DNA of 64,000 bases, from positions 754,042-818,041 of the forward strand of contig RDEW01000014.1 in assembly GCA_011109175.1 (NCBI GenBank). Reading direction: 5' to 3'. The notes below the pieces were generated by a model. It was not told where the DNA came from. It made no database searches and was given only the letters and a program-made list of their open reading frames with translations. Below, one piece after another: positions 33,713 through 44,190 of this stretch; position 1 is the first letter of the stretch; every line of letters starts with the position of its first letter. The DNA comes from Dicyema japonicum (Eukaryota > Dicyemida > Rhombozoa > Dicyemidae). The position numbers were made by a program, and so were the translations under genes.

Positions 33713-36168
33713 GGTTGTAGGAAAAAAAGTCAAGTGGAAAAAAAAGTCAAGCGGAAAAAAAGTCAAGTCCGTAAGCGGAAAAAAAGTCAAGCGGAAAAAA
33801 GTCAAGTTGTCTTTTTTTAGTTTATATCGCATTTTTGTGATACTACTAGCATCTTTTAATTTTTAAAAATTTTTTCAATACTTGACTTTTTTTCCGCTTG
33901 ACTTTTTTTCTATTTTTGAAAATTTTTCCCTTATAAATTTTCGAAATTTAGCGCAAAATGGAAAAAAAGTCAAGTCCGCTAACGAAATCACGGACTTGAC
34001 TTTTTTTCCGCTTTGGTATAATCGCTTTGACTAAATCAATTTAAGAATTTCAAGGTAATAATAAAATTGACTTAACTTTTTTCGCTTTGGTTTAATCTTT
34101 TTGACTTAATCAATATACGGATTTTAAGGTTATAATTAGGCGTATTTTAAATATTATGCTTTCCGCAAAAAATAAGAGACAAAATGGAGATAATATCAAC
34201 TAACAAAGGAGGAAAGAAAATTTGTTTCAAAGGTTATATGTATACAAAGCACTCGACAACAAAAAATTATATAATTTTTAATTGTGTAAAAAATCTTGAC
34301 AATGATGCAGAGGAAGCTTAAGAACAGATCATAACTTTAAGTTTCCTAAAGAAGGAATCTCTCACAATCACGAATTTGACGAAACTCAAATAAAACTGAT
34401 GAAGTTGTGCAACAAAGTAAAACTTATTGCAAAAAAGAGCCAAGAGAATTTTTTACAAATCTATTCAAATGTTGTTTCTCAATGTGATACAGCATCCAGA
34501 ATTATTCTCCCTTCTGCAGATTCTTTCAAGCGAACAATAAGGAATCAACGCTTGTCTCTACCTATTCCAAAAAATATTTTCGATCTCGGAGATATTCCAT
34601 CGTCTTTATCTTTAACTCTTGGTCCAGATTCAGAAAATTTTTTAATTTATGATAATCATAGAAGAACCGATAGAATATTGATATTCAGCACCAAAACTAA
34701 TATAACGTTATTGGCGAATTCAAAATCATGGTATATGGATGGAAATTTCTCCATGGCACCATGTATCTTCAAGCAAATCTATTTTATCAGGATTCAGTTC
34801 AATGCCAGTGCAATTACAGTTATTTATGGAATATTACCTTCTAAATCACGAAAGATTTACGAAGAATTTTTTGAGGCTATTCAAAATGCAATTCATAATT
34901 TGAATTTGGAATTTTGTCTTGAAACTATTATGGCAGACTTTGAAGATTCGGTATTTCGAGCTGTCCTTGCAGTATTTGGGAGACGAATACATATTAGAGG
35001 ATGTTATTATCATCTAAGACAGTCAACCTGGAGAAAAATTCAAGAATTGCATCTAGTAAAACAATATAAAGAAAATATTAATTTTAACATTTTTTGCGCA
35101 ATGATAGACGCTCTTGCGTTTTTACCCATTCAAGATATGGAAGAAGGAATAGAATTCCTAATGAATAATATGCCAGAAAATGTTCCAGATTCAAAATATA
35201 TATTAGATTATTTTGATAGAACATATGTTCGCGGTTATTATCGTTGCTTAAATGATCGAGAAAACCCCTTAGCTGTTAGAATACAGCACATTGCTCCATT
35301 GTTTCCTCCAAATTTATGGAATGTGTATGAAGCTACACTCAATAATAAACAAAGAACAAATAACTATTGTGAAGGGTGGAACAATAAATTATACAATTTG
35401 ACGGGATATCGTCATCCATCGATATGGAATATTATATCGTCATTCCAAAAAGAAGAAAAAATGACGAAAACTATTATTGACCAGGATTCCTTTGGAAAAA
35501 GAATTTCAACAAGAACAAATAAAAAAACGATTGATAGACAAAAAAGGCTTTTAAATATATGTCTGGATCGCCAGGACGGAAAAAAACAGTAGGAGAAGCC
35601 CTAAAAGCAATTGCATGGAATATTAAATATTCTTTTGATTCACATTAAATAATCCCTTGATTCTCGTTAAATAAAAATCATATGTTTATAACATTTTAAA
35701 AAATTTTAAAAGTAGAAAAAATCTGTTTTATTTTTAGAATTTATTTCCACCACGTGTAGTTTTAGTTGTGGCGGGACATTTTAATTCATTAACATTAGCC
35801 AAAATTAACTATTTAAATAATTTGTTATAAACTCGCTTACTTTAAAATGAAACGATCATGAATAAAAATCTTAATTTATAAACGGAAAAAAAGTCAAGTC
35901 CGTAATTTCGTTAACGGACTTGACTTTTTTTCCGTTTTGCGCTAAATTTCGAAAATTTATAAGGGAAAAATTTTCAAAAATGGAAAAAAAGTCAAGCGGA
36001 AAAAAAGTCAAGTATTGAAAAAATTTTTAAAAATTAAAAGATGCTAGTAGTATCACAAAAATGCGATATAAACTAAAAAAAGACAACTTGACTTGACTTT
36101 TTTCCGCTTACGGACTTGACTTTTTTTCCGCTTGACTTTTTTTCCACTTGACTTTTTTTCCGCACTCC
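33713..36168 (+). mobile_element. Mutator-like element with transposase (autonomous-type copy)
   Basis: The 2.46-kb element is bounded by 8-bp duplications CTCGGACC (33705-33712 and 36169-36176). Terminal inverted repeats of about 290 bp are over 90% alike by eye. They are built largely from direct and inverted copies of GCGGAAAAAAAGTCAAG, plus a shared TTTATATCGCATTTTTGTGA block. It contains the transposase described separately. Confidence 0.9.
34184..35592 (+). CDS. MULE transposase with FLYWCH-like N-terminus, one frame break
   Basis: The N-terminal part starts at the ATG at 34184 (GGKKICFKGYMYTKH, then IIFNC), a FLYWCH-type zinc-binding module. A frameshift near 34315 moves to the frame that runs open from before 34399 to 35592 (DHNFKFPKEGISHNHEF closes the FLYWCH domain). 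In numbering from the ATG at 34399, the MULE catalytic domain shows D114 (SWYMDGNFSMA), D180 (IMADFED), the conserved GCYYHLRQ (C202, H205, Q208) and E325 (NNYCEGWNNK). A complete DDE triad is therefore present. The basic tail ends RLLNICLDRQDGKKQ. With one single-base repair it would look nearly intact, making this the youngest-looking transposon gene in the window. Confidence 0.88.
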
Positions 36169-36176
36169 CTCGGACC

Positions 36177-37294
36177 ACGTCGCCTGCGTTCTCATTGGTT
36201 TGCCCACCGGTTCATTCACAGAAAGGTCCGTAGGTAATGTCCCACTCTGATTAGTAGAAACAAACGTGTTCATCACCACAAGATATTAATTTTTTATGTT
36301 ATATATAAAAGTGCTTCGTTTAAATTTTTTACAGTTTTAGTTGATTCTTCAGTCAAGATTTCTTGTCAAAATTTGATTAAACTTTTTATGATCCTCTGAA
36401 ACAAATAAAATATTATTTCATTACTTGTGATTGAGGATAATTTGGTCTTCCATAAATATGCCTGATTTCCACAGGAGTAAACATGATAAAACCACATTAA
36501 CCATGACATCTGACACCTCGTTAAAATGATCGACTGACAGGTGACATGTAGCTAGCGTGGGATAAAAATAATCTGTGTTAATAATAATAAATCTGTGATA
36601 ATAAAAATTCATTCATTTAATTAAAATGTCACGTTAGTGTGGCTACTTGAATTGAAGATTTTTTGTATGTTTCTTCTATTCCTCCTCTTCCATTTTGGCT
36701 CCAGGGAGCTTGAATGTTAGCGTGCGTCATGTGGTTCACCATGACGCCAGATATTAAAAAATTATATCCAAAAAGGACCATTACTCAACAACCATCAATA
36801 GGAGTTCCATAGGACGGCAATTCATCATGTCCGAGCAGTGAAGACTGCCAAGGGAGGTTGGAATCACCTGATTTTTTCATTCTGACTATGACAGTGGTTT
36901 TCTGGTACAATAAATTAATTAAATGAAGCATGAAAAACATTTTTTTTCGGATACACACAGAAAAGAATACCAACAGATGCTAGAATTGATCGGATTGGGA
37001 GAAAACTGCTTTTCAGTCTTCTTTGACATTCTACAAATATTTCTAAAAGAATAACGGTTCAGATACAGGAAATTGACGAAACTCTGGAGGAACATCGGAC
37101 ATTTCTTGAAAATGTCATTAGAAATACCGGATCACATAACTAGTAAATCTTTCTATCCCCCAAAACTGAAGTTAATACACATGCCTATCTTATCAATGGA
37201 TTAATCATTGTGAAATCAGGTACACAGTACACAACAAATAATCAAAAATAACAAAATCATTCGGAAACTATATAACACATTAATGACTCCCAAA
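36177..37294. other. Region between the Mutator-like element and SUZ12
   Basis: The minus-strand stretch 36279-36177 (STNQSGTLPTDLSVNEPVG) is open up to the transposon junction, and the flank on the other side of the insertion (33704-33480) can continue it. An unknown gene may therefore have been interrupted. Nothing else is recognised. A stretch near 36680-36745 loosely resembles 55800-55860. Confidence 0.35.
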
Positions 37295-39136
37295 TTAAAA
37301 TAATGTCGCCATCTCAAGCAGCTTGAAGTTATGCAGAGTTATCAAATGTAACAAAAAATTATGGCATAGCATATTATCGACCAGAGTTTTCTTGTACTTC
37401 TCCACAAAGTTCTGACAAGTAACCACCAGATGAGAATCTCCCAGGCACCTAACAATCAGATTTATCATTAAGACCTATTATCAGACAGAAATAGATTCCA
37501 TAACTTCATCATTTCCTTCTCCCCTTCGTTTACATCGCTAAAATCCTCCATTAACTAAAAATATAGCCTAAATGAATACATCAGTCATCATGTAGACCAA
37601 CCAGGCATATTCCGTTGATTTATCAGGCAAAGTCAGCTCATCCATTACTCACGGCTGCAAGGTCATTTGAATATAAAACAGCCTGAAATATCAAACACGT
37701 GCAAACTGAGAAGGCAAAGCGTGGACAGAAAGACCGGTCCTCTATGACTTCTTCTACTTGTTAACATACAGCATTATAGTCTCTGGTTTCCAGTACGACG
37801 GTTCGTAAGGTAGAAATCCCTTGATCTCCAATTTGTGACTTCTCATAGGGTTACCCTCGTAGGATCCGTCGAAGAATCCGTTAATTCCAATCTGAATGAT
37901 CAAATTCCCCTCGCCCTTTGAGCTAACAAGGATCGACGACCACACAGTTGAAGGTCAGACGGTTGTGGCTGTGCTTCAAATGAATCATCAGCGTCTTCAG
38001 GCTATAACAGTCGACGTTGCAGAAGGGACAAATAAACCCCAACTTTGAGCAAAAATTCTTTTGGTGTTTTCGGTTGAAATTAAACTCGAAAATAATTTTT
38101 ATATCCCGAAACAGCCGATTCCCAGAAAGCCCTTAAATTTATAGCATTTTAACTTTTAGACGGACTTGTGATCTCTCCAGCGTGTTCTATGGATTTATCG
38201 ACGGTAAAGCTGATCATTGGGTGATTTCCATCAGTAGGGCCATGGAGATAATTTACTCCGCCTAGAAAGATTCCGTCTGTTGGAATCAACGAGGCAAAGT
38301 AATCTCCCGCAAGAATCTGGTTTCTGAACGAATTGGCGAAAAATGGAAGTGTGCAATAATAAAGCCCGCCAATTTGGTTTTCTTGAATAAAAATAAACTT
38401 AACCAATTTTAAGTTGAAAGACCACCGTAGATGGGCGTAAATAGTCAGGATAACACTCAAAGGACAAAATCGCTTCATTTGATGAACTTGTCACCAATTT
38501 CCCCTCTCTAAACATCATTTTCAGCATTTTTTCCGAAATTCTGGAATATTTGGACAAATCCTAGTCTTGGAAAGCCAAAAAATACATGGTAATTCGACAG
38601 TTTCCCTCTGATGATGAAAATGGAAAGAGATAGGGCAGTATCGGAGACTTTGATAAAGAAAATGGAAACCATTGGGTAATCTTAAATTTGTGATTGCCAA
38701 TTTGAAGAGAATTTTGATCTTACATTTGTTGACTCTTTCCAAGAGGGAGTCTACAAAATGGGAATTCTTGGGGAATTTTCTTTTAGTTTTAAAGTTGGTT
38801 CGGAAATAGGAGAGATTTCGCTTCAAAAAGATGGGCTAAAAATTAAAAAGTAAAATTAATGTTAATTCAGAAGTACTCACTGAATAGGAATGCCTCATTT
38901 TTAGGAAATCATAGATTTGGACAGCCTCTTGAATTAATACATTACAAACTTGAAATTCCATCCAAAAATATTTTATAGCTTAGGTTTGTATCCTTTACTG
39001 ACTTCTTGGTTTTCTTCTGTGAGTTGATTTCTACTTTGAATACAAGATTTGAAGTACCTGACTGTTTTTTATTTAGAATGCGTTTATTCTCATTAGAAGC
39101 ATCATTATTTTGCTTTGAATTACTTTTTCTTCTCAT
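37295..39136 (-). CDS. SUZ12: Polycomb repressive complex 2 subunit SUZ12, micro-intron gene with unresolved N-terminal frame
   Basis: SUZ12 is the PRC2 subunit needed for EZH2 histone H3K27 methylation. In minus-strand order the blocks are: VLIQEAVQIYDFLKMRHSYS; a 45-nt intron; PIFLKRNLSYFRTN with FVDSLLERV; a 25-nt intron; LRPSTVVFQLKI; a 22-nt intron (38382-38403); ENQIGGLYYCTLPF, FRNQILAGDYFAS and HGPTDGNHPMISFTVD; a C2H2 finger ICPFCNVDC...HLKHSHNRLTFNC near 37950-38030; IGINGFFDGSYEGNP; a 24-nt intron; then the VEFS box EDFSDVNEGEKEMMKLWN (about 37490-37550) and FVEKYKKTLVDNMLCHNFLL before the stop at 37295. All SUZ12 landmarks occur in the right order. The first 60 or so residues and the step after the zinc finger need a one-base correction, so the full frame is not proven. 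The ATG at 39136 is a guess. Confidence 0.85.
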
Positions 39137-39139
39137 AAT

Positions 39140-40110
39140 CAGACTTTCAGGACACAGAGGTCTTGAGCACTATAGATTTTAAATAATTAATTATAATATC
39201 AATATTTTTATTTTTAATTATTAAAAGATTTAAATTCCGATTATTAGTTAAAATTAAAAATAAACATAAATTCGATCCCTCAGCTACCCTCTGATAAAAC
39301 AAAGTCAACGGCAATACATGACCACATCTCCACTAAAAAAATCCAAAGACTGGTTTGGAACGATCTACCGGATGCCCCTCCCACTAGTTGCATGACTCGG
39401 AGACTACCCTAGGCAGAGATTGAGGAGGACACTAGTGCAATTACTTTCTAGACTCTTCTGCCTATAAGACGAATCGGGCTTTTAGTTTCTCCACCGGACC
39501 AGTTATCATTGATTCTACAAGAATCTTTCTCCTGCTCAGGACTTCACTTTTTTGATCACTTCAGCAATTTGTTACTGTATGATTTAACTTTCTCTATATT
39601 TTGTTTCTTTTTGTTTCTCTTGAAACAAAACTTAGAGATTGTTAATGATTTCAAGTGATGGACTGGCTTTATCAATCCGGACAGTATCAACAGCCCGGAC
39701 GCTATGACATACGACAATTACTAACTAACATAAATTCGAAAGTGATATTGTTGTTGAATGTTTCTCAATCTCGGGAAATCACCATCCTCTGCGGTCACCA
39801 TACAGCATTAAGGGCTATATAACAACATCAGACGATTGCTTTCATCTTGTTCCCCTTTTGCCTTTTAGTAGAACAATAGACAAGGTCCCTCTATTGAATT
39901 GATTCATTTTACTTAACATTTATAGTGTCCAATTTTTTAATTACTTTATTGTTTTTGGTGGTTTTCTTAATTAAAAAGAATGAGTAGATATAAAATGCTA
40001 CATGATGGTCATTTTTTTATTTTTGATAAAAGATTATAGAATATAATTATTAATATTTAGTATTACTTTCACTATCAGTTCTCTATTTTTAAGTGTTTTT
40101 ATCACTACCA
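39140..40110. other. Intergenic upstream of SUZ12
   Basis: Positions 39640-39720 (ATGGACTGGC...CTTACTAAC-type text) look like the worn 3' end of a non-LTR element, but no domain can be named. The rest is A/T-rich. Confidence 0.3.
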
Positions 40111-40114
40111 ACTT

Positions 40115-40229
40115 GTACGATCATTCTTGGCCGTAACCACCTGTACTCTGCCGATCACAGAAGTTAAGCGGCTATGGGCTGTATTAGTACTTGGCGGGGT
40201 GACCTGCCTGGGAACTCACAGTGTTGTAC
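40115..40229 (+). rRNA. 5S ribosomal RNA gene
   Basis: The 115-nt sequence has the internal control region AAGTTAAGCGGCTATGGGC, then TTAGTACTTGGCGGGGTGAC and CTGCCTGGGAA, matching eukaryotic 5S. The 5' GTACGATC pairs with the 3' end (GTGTTGTAC) to close helix I. A T6 run at 40231-40236 is a standard Pol III terminator. Only one copy is seen, between degraded retrotransposon pieces. A functional gene and a dispersed 5S pseudogene both remain possible, but the intact control region favours function. Confidence 0.88.
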
Positions 40230-40230
40230 G

Positions 40231-40236
40231 TTTTTT
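40231..40236 (+). terminator. RNA polymerase III terminator of the 5S gene
   Basis: Six T residues start two bases after the 3' end of the 5S helix I strand. Confidence 0.75.
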
Positions 40237-40311
40237 AATTTGAGTTTACTGAATTATAAAAAATGTATTTAAAATGCATAAATAATTAATTAACACAGCC
40301 ATCCCTCCAAA

Positions 40312-40380
40312 CAGGACCCCGCCGACATAATCGACGTTGCGTTGCTTTTCACGATTGCAACAGAGATCAACTGGTTTACT
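40312..40380 (-). mobile_element. REL-endonuclease retrotransposon 3' scrap
   Basis: The minus strand reads QLISVAIVKSNATSIMSAGS. At the nucleotide level it is almost the same as 26795-26860, so both are copies of one subfamily. It is severely 5'-truncated. Confidence 0.7.
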
Positions 40381-40501
40381 GAATTAAAATATTAATTTGT
40401 AAATTTGTTTGTTCCGCCCTTAATACTCCCCACATTTCTAAAATGATACCACTTTATTGCCTTAAATTAACAAAAACCAATTAAAATCAATTTTTACGAC
40501 G

Positions 40502-40576
40502 AGGGCTTCATTATGGCATGCAGGCATTGAACACGTAATAGGAGTTACCCCTCATAATCGCGATTCCATGTTCTGG
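40502..40576. repeat. Dispersed repeat, pair with 15998-16075
   Basis: See the entry at 15998. This copy begins TTCATTATGGCATGCAGGCA and ends CTCATAATCGCGA. Confidence 0.5.
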
Positions 40577-40599
40577 AAGAGGTATCGCGTCATTATAGG

Positions 40600-41062
40600 C
40601 TCTCCCTTCCACAGTTTTTATTAACCTGATAAACTTTGACGTGATGGGGTCAAGCACAACATACGTCTCAACGGAGATCGACTAGAAGACGAACCGATCT
40701 CCAATGTTGCGGTTTTCCTCTTTTAAAATCTTCCGTATTACTTGCTTTAGATACCGCGTAAAGCGGTGACATGAGCAGATTCACGTTTGAGAAAGTATTC
40801 GTTGAGTTTTATGCAAGACACCTCTATTGGCTTCATGAATGATCGTTTTTCCACGCGGCCTCTTGCCATCACTTCTGTCATGTCCGAAGGGTTCCAGATA
40901 GGATATAAACCCGGTGTCTTCGATAGCTTCCATGACAGTCAAGTTTAGCATGGAGGAAATCTCACGGCACTCCTCCTGTATCAAAAAAGATTTAGACCTT
41001 TCATGTAAACTGTTCCATAGCATTGGCATTGGTGTTACAAGCAGAGATCGAGGCCTCGCCAA
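40600..41062 (-). mobile_element. REL-endonuclease retrotransposon fragment, divergent
   Basis: The minus strand reads MEAIEDTGFISYLEPFGHDR, then SDGKRPRGKTI, a damaged version of the RPDG endonuclease core. After a frameshift it has ETYVVLDPITSK. Its divergence from the other copies suggests an older insertion or a second subfamily. Confidence 0.6.
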
Positions 41063-41354
41063 ACAACAACTCCAACACGAATAGTATCGTCATCCAATTG
41101 AGTACCAACTATGCAAACCAAGGAAGCATTAAGCAATGACCACAGATTGCCTCAATTTTTTTTAAAAAATTTACTACAAAGTTGAGTTTTTTAGAATGAG
41201 AATATATTCTATTATCACGAAGAAAACTGAAAAGAGTGTCAGATCCGCTAACTTCTAAGATACGGATGTGAAGGGTACACTACGTTTCACAAGAACAACA
41301 TACTCTCAATGACCTGATAACATTCCAGACATCCTATTAAAAAAATTTGGAGAC

Positions 41355-42110
41355 GTGGGGGTTACCTTTATAAAGCCGACCTTCAACTATTCGATTAATC
41401 AAAATGTGATACAGTTAATTTGGAAACAGGTACACATTCGGCCAATACTGAAAACCTGGAAAACCAAAGATGACCCAGCGTCATTTAGAACTGTGTCTCG
41501 ACTATGTTCTAAAATTCTGAATAGACTTGTGATCGGGAGAATAAAGGAGTTCGTACCAGATAGGCCTATTTAGCACAGATTCAAGAACTTAAGATCTACG
41601 TTAGAAGTGGATTTTCAAATAAGCCGAGATTAAAAAAAGTGATCTGCTCGATTGATACACAAGGCGTTAGACTCAGTTTCGAGAGAGATATCATCCAGGA
41701 AAATATTTCAGTCGGAGATCTCAGGGAAGCTCACGCTTTGGATCACCAACTTCCTAAGTGGATGAAGGGGACATTTATGCTTCGGAGGTATGAAATCCAT
41801 CTCACGTCTCCTCCCCTACGGAGTCCATCAAGGATCTCCGTTTTCCCCTGCTCGAAAAAGAGGGCTTTCATAGTAACGGAGCGTTGCATTTGTGAATATC
41901 ACCGAACTGGAACGACGCCTCTGGAGACCTTATAAGACTAGAATCCAGAATGCGGGAATGCAGCCCCGTAAATTCAGTCAGCCGTCCTGTACGATCATGC
42001 GCGGACACGAGGGAGGAATACTTGGCACAGATGAGGTCACTTATGGAACTCATCTGGAGCATGTGATAATTAGTTTGGTTTTACCGTTATCCTGGGATGT
42101 TAAATGAATA
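41355..42110 (+). mobile_element. Non-LTR reverse-transcriptase pseudogene
   Basis: The plus strand reads WKQVHIRPILKTWKTKDDPA, then RTVSRLCSKILNRLVIGRIK, which is RT blocks 1-2. After frameshifts GVHQGSPFSPA (RT motif B) follows near 41815-41850. The segment ends REEYLAQMRSLMEL, a stop, and a 3' UTR shared with 8640-8830. It is too short for a full RT, so an internal deletion removed the YADD region. Confidence 0.7.
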
Positions 42111-42779
42111 AATAATAGAAGCAAAGACATTGCTAACAGCTCATACCTCAACTGCCAAAAGACAGTGGCCAAAGCCAAGTGCTGTAAACACAATCTCCGG
42201 TCACGAGGGTGTCTAAGTCGCCCCCAATTGTATTCACGATTTTGCTGACGACTCCTACCCATTCTACCAACCGCACCAGGAGGTTTCAAATGCGACTAGA
42301 CAAAGTGATAGAAATCTAAAAAAACGAGAATTATCACATTAATATCACGAGATCAATGTTCTTGAAACGCCATTGTTATTTTGTTATATTTGATTTATTC
42401 ATTTGAATTTTCAAATCTCTAAGCAGATATCTAACATTGATATGGTGCATACATATCTCCTCCGTTTCCTCTTATTGATGTTAGTTGAGAGGAAGTTCAA
42501 TTTAATATATGAATGCATATGGTAGGAATTTGCATGCACAGATTCAAAATTTTGCTACAAGATGGTTATCGGTTCTTCATGTACTCCACAAAACGATAGA
42601 AGAGACTAAGGTGAAATAAATAGATATTTTTAAAGAAGGCATGTCTTCAATATTTTATTTTCGACCAGATCGTGAATTTTTAAAGATTATTTATTATAAT
42701 ATTTTAAATATTATTCATTTATTTATATATTTAGGATGGCTAATCATAAATATATGACGCGAAAAATAAGTCTTATGTG
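42111..42779. other. Intergenic upstream of E2F
   Basis: No gene was recognised; the last 200 bp are A/T-rich. No canonical E2F or TATA site can be claimed. Confidence 0.3.
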
Positions 42780-43520
42780 ATGGTTATGAATTCACCTAAA
42801 AGGCGAGAAAAGAGTCTTGGTTTATTAACCTGTAAGTTTGTCGAACTGCTGAATTCCTCAAAAAATGGTTTACTTGATTTACGAGAAGTAAGCATTTTAT
42901 AAAGTACCACAGGCAGCCTCAAAACTATCAGTACGTCAGAAGCGTAGAATTTACGACATAACAAACGTACTCGAGGGAGTCGGTCTTCTTGAAAAGAAAT
43001 CTAAAAATTGCATTCGATGGATGTAAGACAAATTTAAACTTTAGACCAAATAAAAGTGATTGTTCTGAGGAGGCTTGTCGGCTTCGAAAAGAGATCGAAA
43101 TTCTTAAAAAATACGAGAAGGATGCAGAGAAGGAGGTCACCGCTGTAAAGCAATGTACCACAAGTATGTGGAATGACACCGACTGTTATCACAACCTTAC
43201 TTTTGTTAAAAACTCTGACGTCTCGTCTGTTTTTGAGAATCAGACGGTTTTTGCAGTTCATGCTCCACCGGAAGCTCAGTTATCTTTTCCTAGAACATTT
43301 GTTTGCTTGTTATTTTATTCTTAAGGATCGGAAAGGAGGTCAACTACGTGTTTCCTGCGATTCAGGGACTGTGTCGGTTGTTCTTATGGATGAATGTACC
43401 AAAGATAACTCTAAAAGCACTCCCATATCCTTCAACAAGGTTGATTTTTCTGTGAATGACGACTACCTTTTTAAAATGATGGAAAATGAAAGTCTGGCTG
43501 ATTGTTTTAAGGATTTCTAA
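42780..43520 (+). CDS. E2F: Compact E2F transcription factor, four exons, frame intact
   Basis: E2F proteins bind DNA with a DP partner and drive S-phase genes. Exons are 42780-42887, 42913-43022, 43045-43300 and 43326-43520; introns are 25, 22 and 25 nt, GT...AG. The spliced 222-residue protein has the winged-helix domain [15 protein letters not shown], then LREAASKLSV, then [20 protein letters not shown] ([12 protein letters not shown] is the family signature) and CIRW. A leucine/heptad region [15 protein letters not shown] and the marked-box pattern [18 protein letters not shown] follow. The C-terminus [16 protein letters not shown] fits the pocket-protein (Rb) binding motif of E2F1-5 (DYxxxLxxxEGIxDLF). 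The N-terminus is very short, lacking a cyclin-binding region. Starts at 42780 and 42786 are both in frame. A typical activator or repressor E2F, trimmed to its essential domains. Confidence 0.92.
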
Positions 43521-44190
43521 CGTTTATATTTTTGTTTTTAGTAAATTTAAAGATAATTCCTACTACTCGAGCTACCCAAGAAAGTGATCTCGCTTTTTCT
43601 CTCCCGGTTTTCTTACTGGGCTCTTTGAAGTTCAAACCTATTAGGGTAACCTATTTTCTTCTCTGGCTTGGTTAGTCTTCTAGAAAGGATTGTTTGGACC
43701 CCTACTTTTGTGAGGGATTTATGGGAGGCCGGTTAGTGAGGTTAGGGTAACTAGGTAATTTCTTCTTTAACAAGTATCTCCTAGTATTGGACTATATATG
43801 ATTGGAATTCTGAACGTTCGCGTAAACTGATTTTTAGTTCTAAAATTTAGCGCGTAGGATGTCTTTAGAGTTGTGATCTGTTTGCACTGGAATGAGGAGG
43901 ACTATGAGGTACATTTTTCGCCATGCGATGTGACGATCTCAAATTGGAGACCAGTTAACCTATGCATAACCTTTTCACAGTTTATTTGTAATATTGCCAT
44001 TATGTTGTATTAACTTTGTAATACTGGAAGGCTATTAACACGAATTTATTAGAAAGACGGCGTCAACGAAGACACTTTGGTTGAGTCAGAGGCCCAAATG
44101 GAGGTGATCAAATGAAACTCCTACACAATTCTTGCATCTTTCAACTAATTGAGTTATCTCTTAAATCGCGCTACCCTCTTACGTGGTAAT
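43521..44190. other. Intergenic downstream of E2F
   Basis: No coding motif was recognised, apart from possible worn 3' sequence of the minus-strand retrotransposon that starts at 44191. Confidence 0.3.

Noticed and set aside
33713-34010. CRISPR-like array because of repeated GGAAAAAAAGTCAAG units
   Set aside because: Units are adjacent or inverted without regular unique spacers, and they form part of a transposon terminal inverted repeat in a eukaryotic genome.
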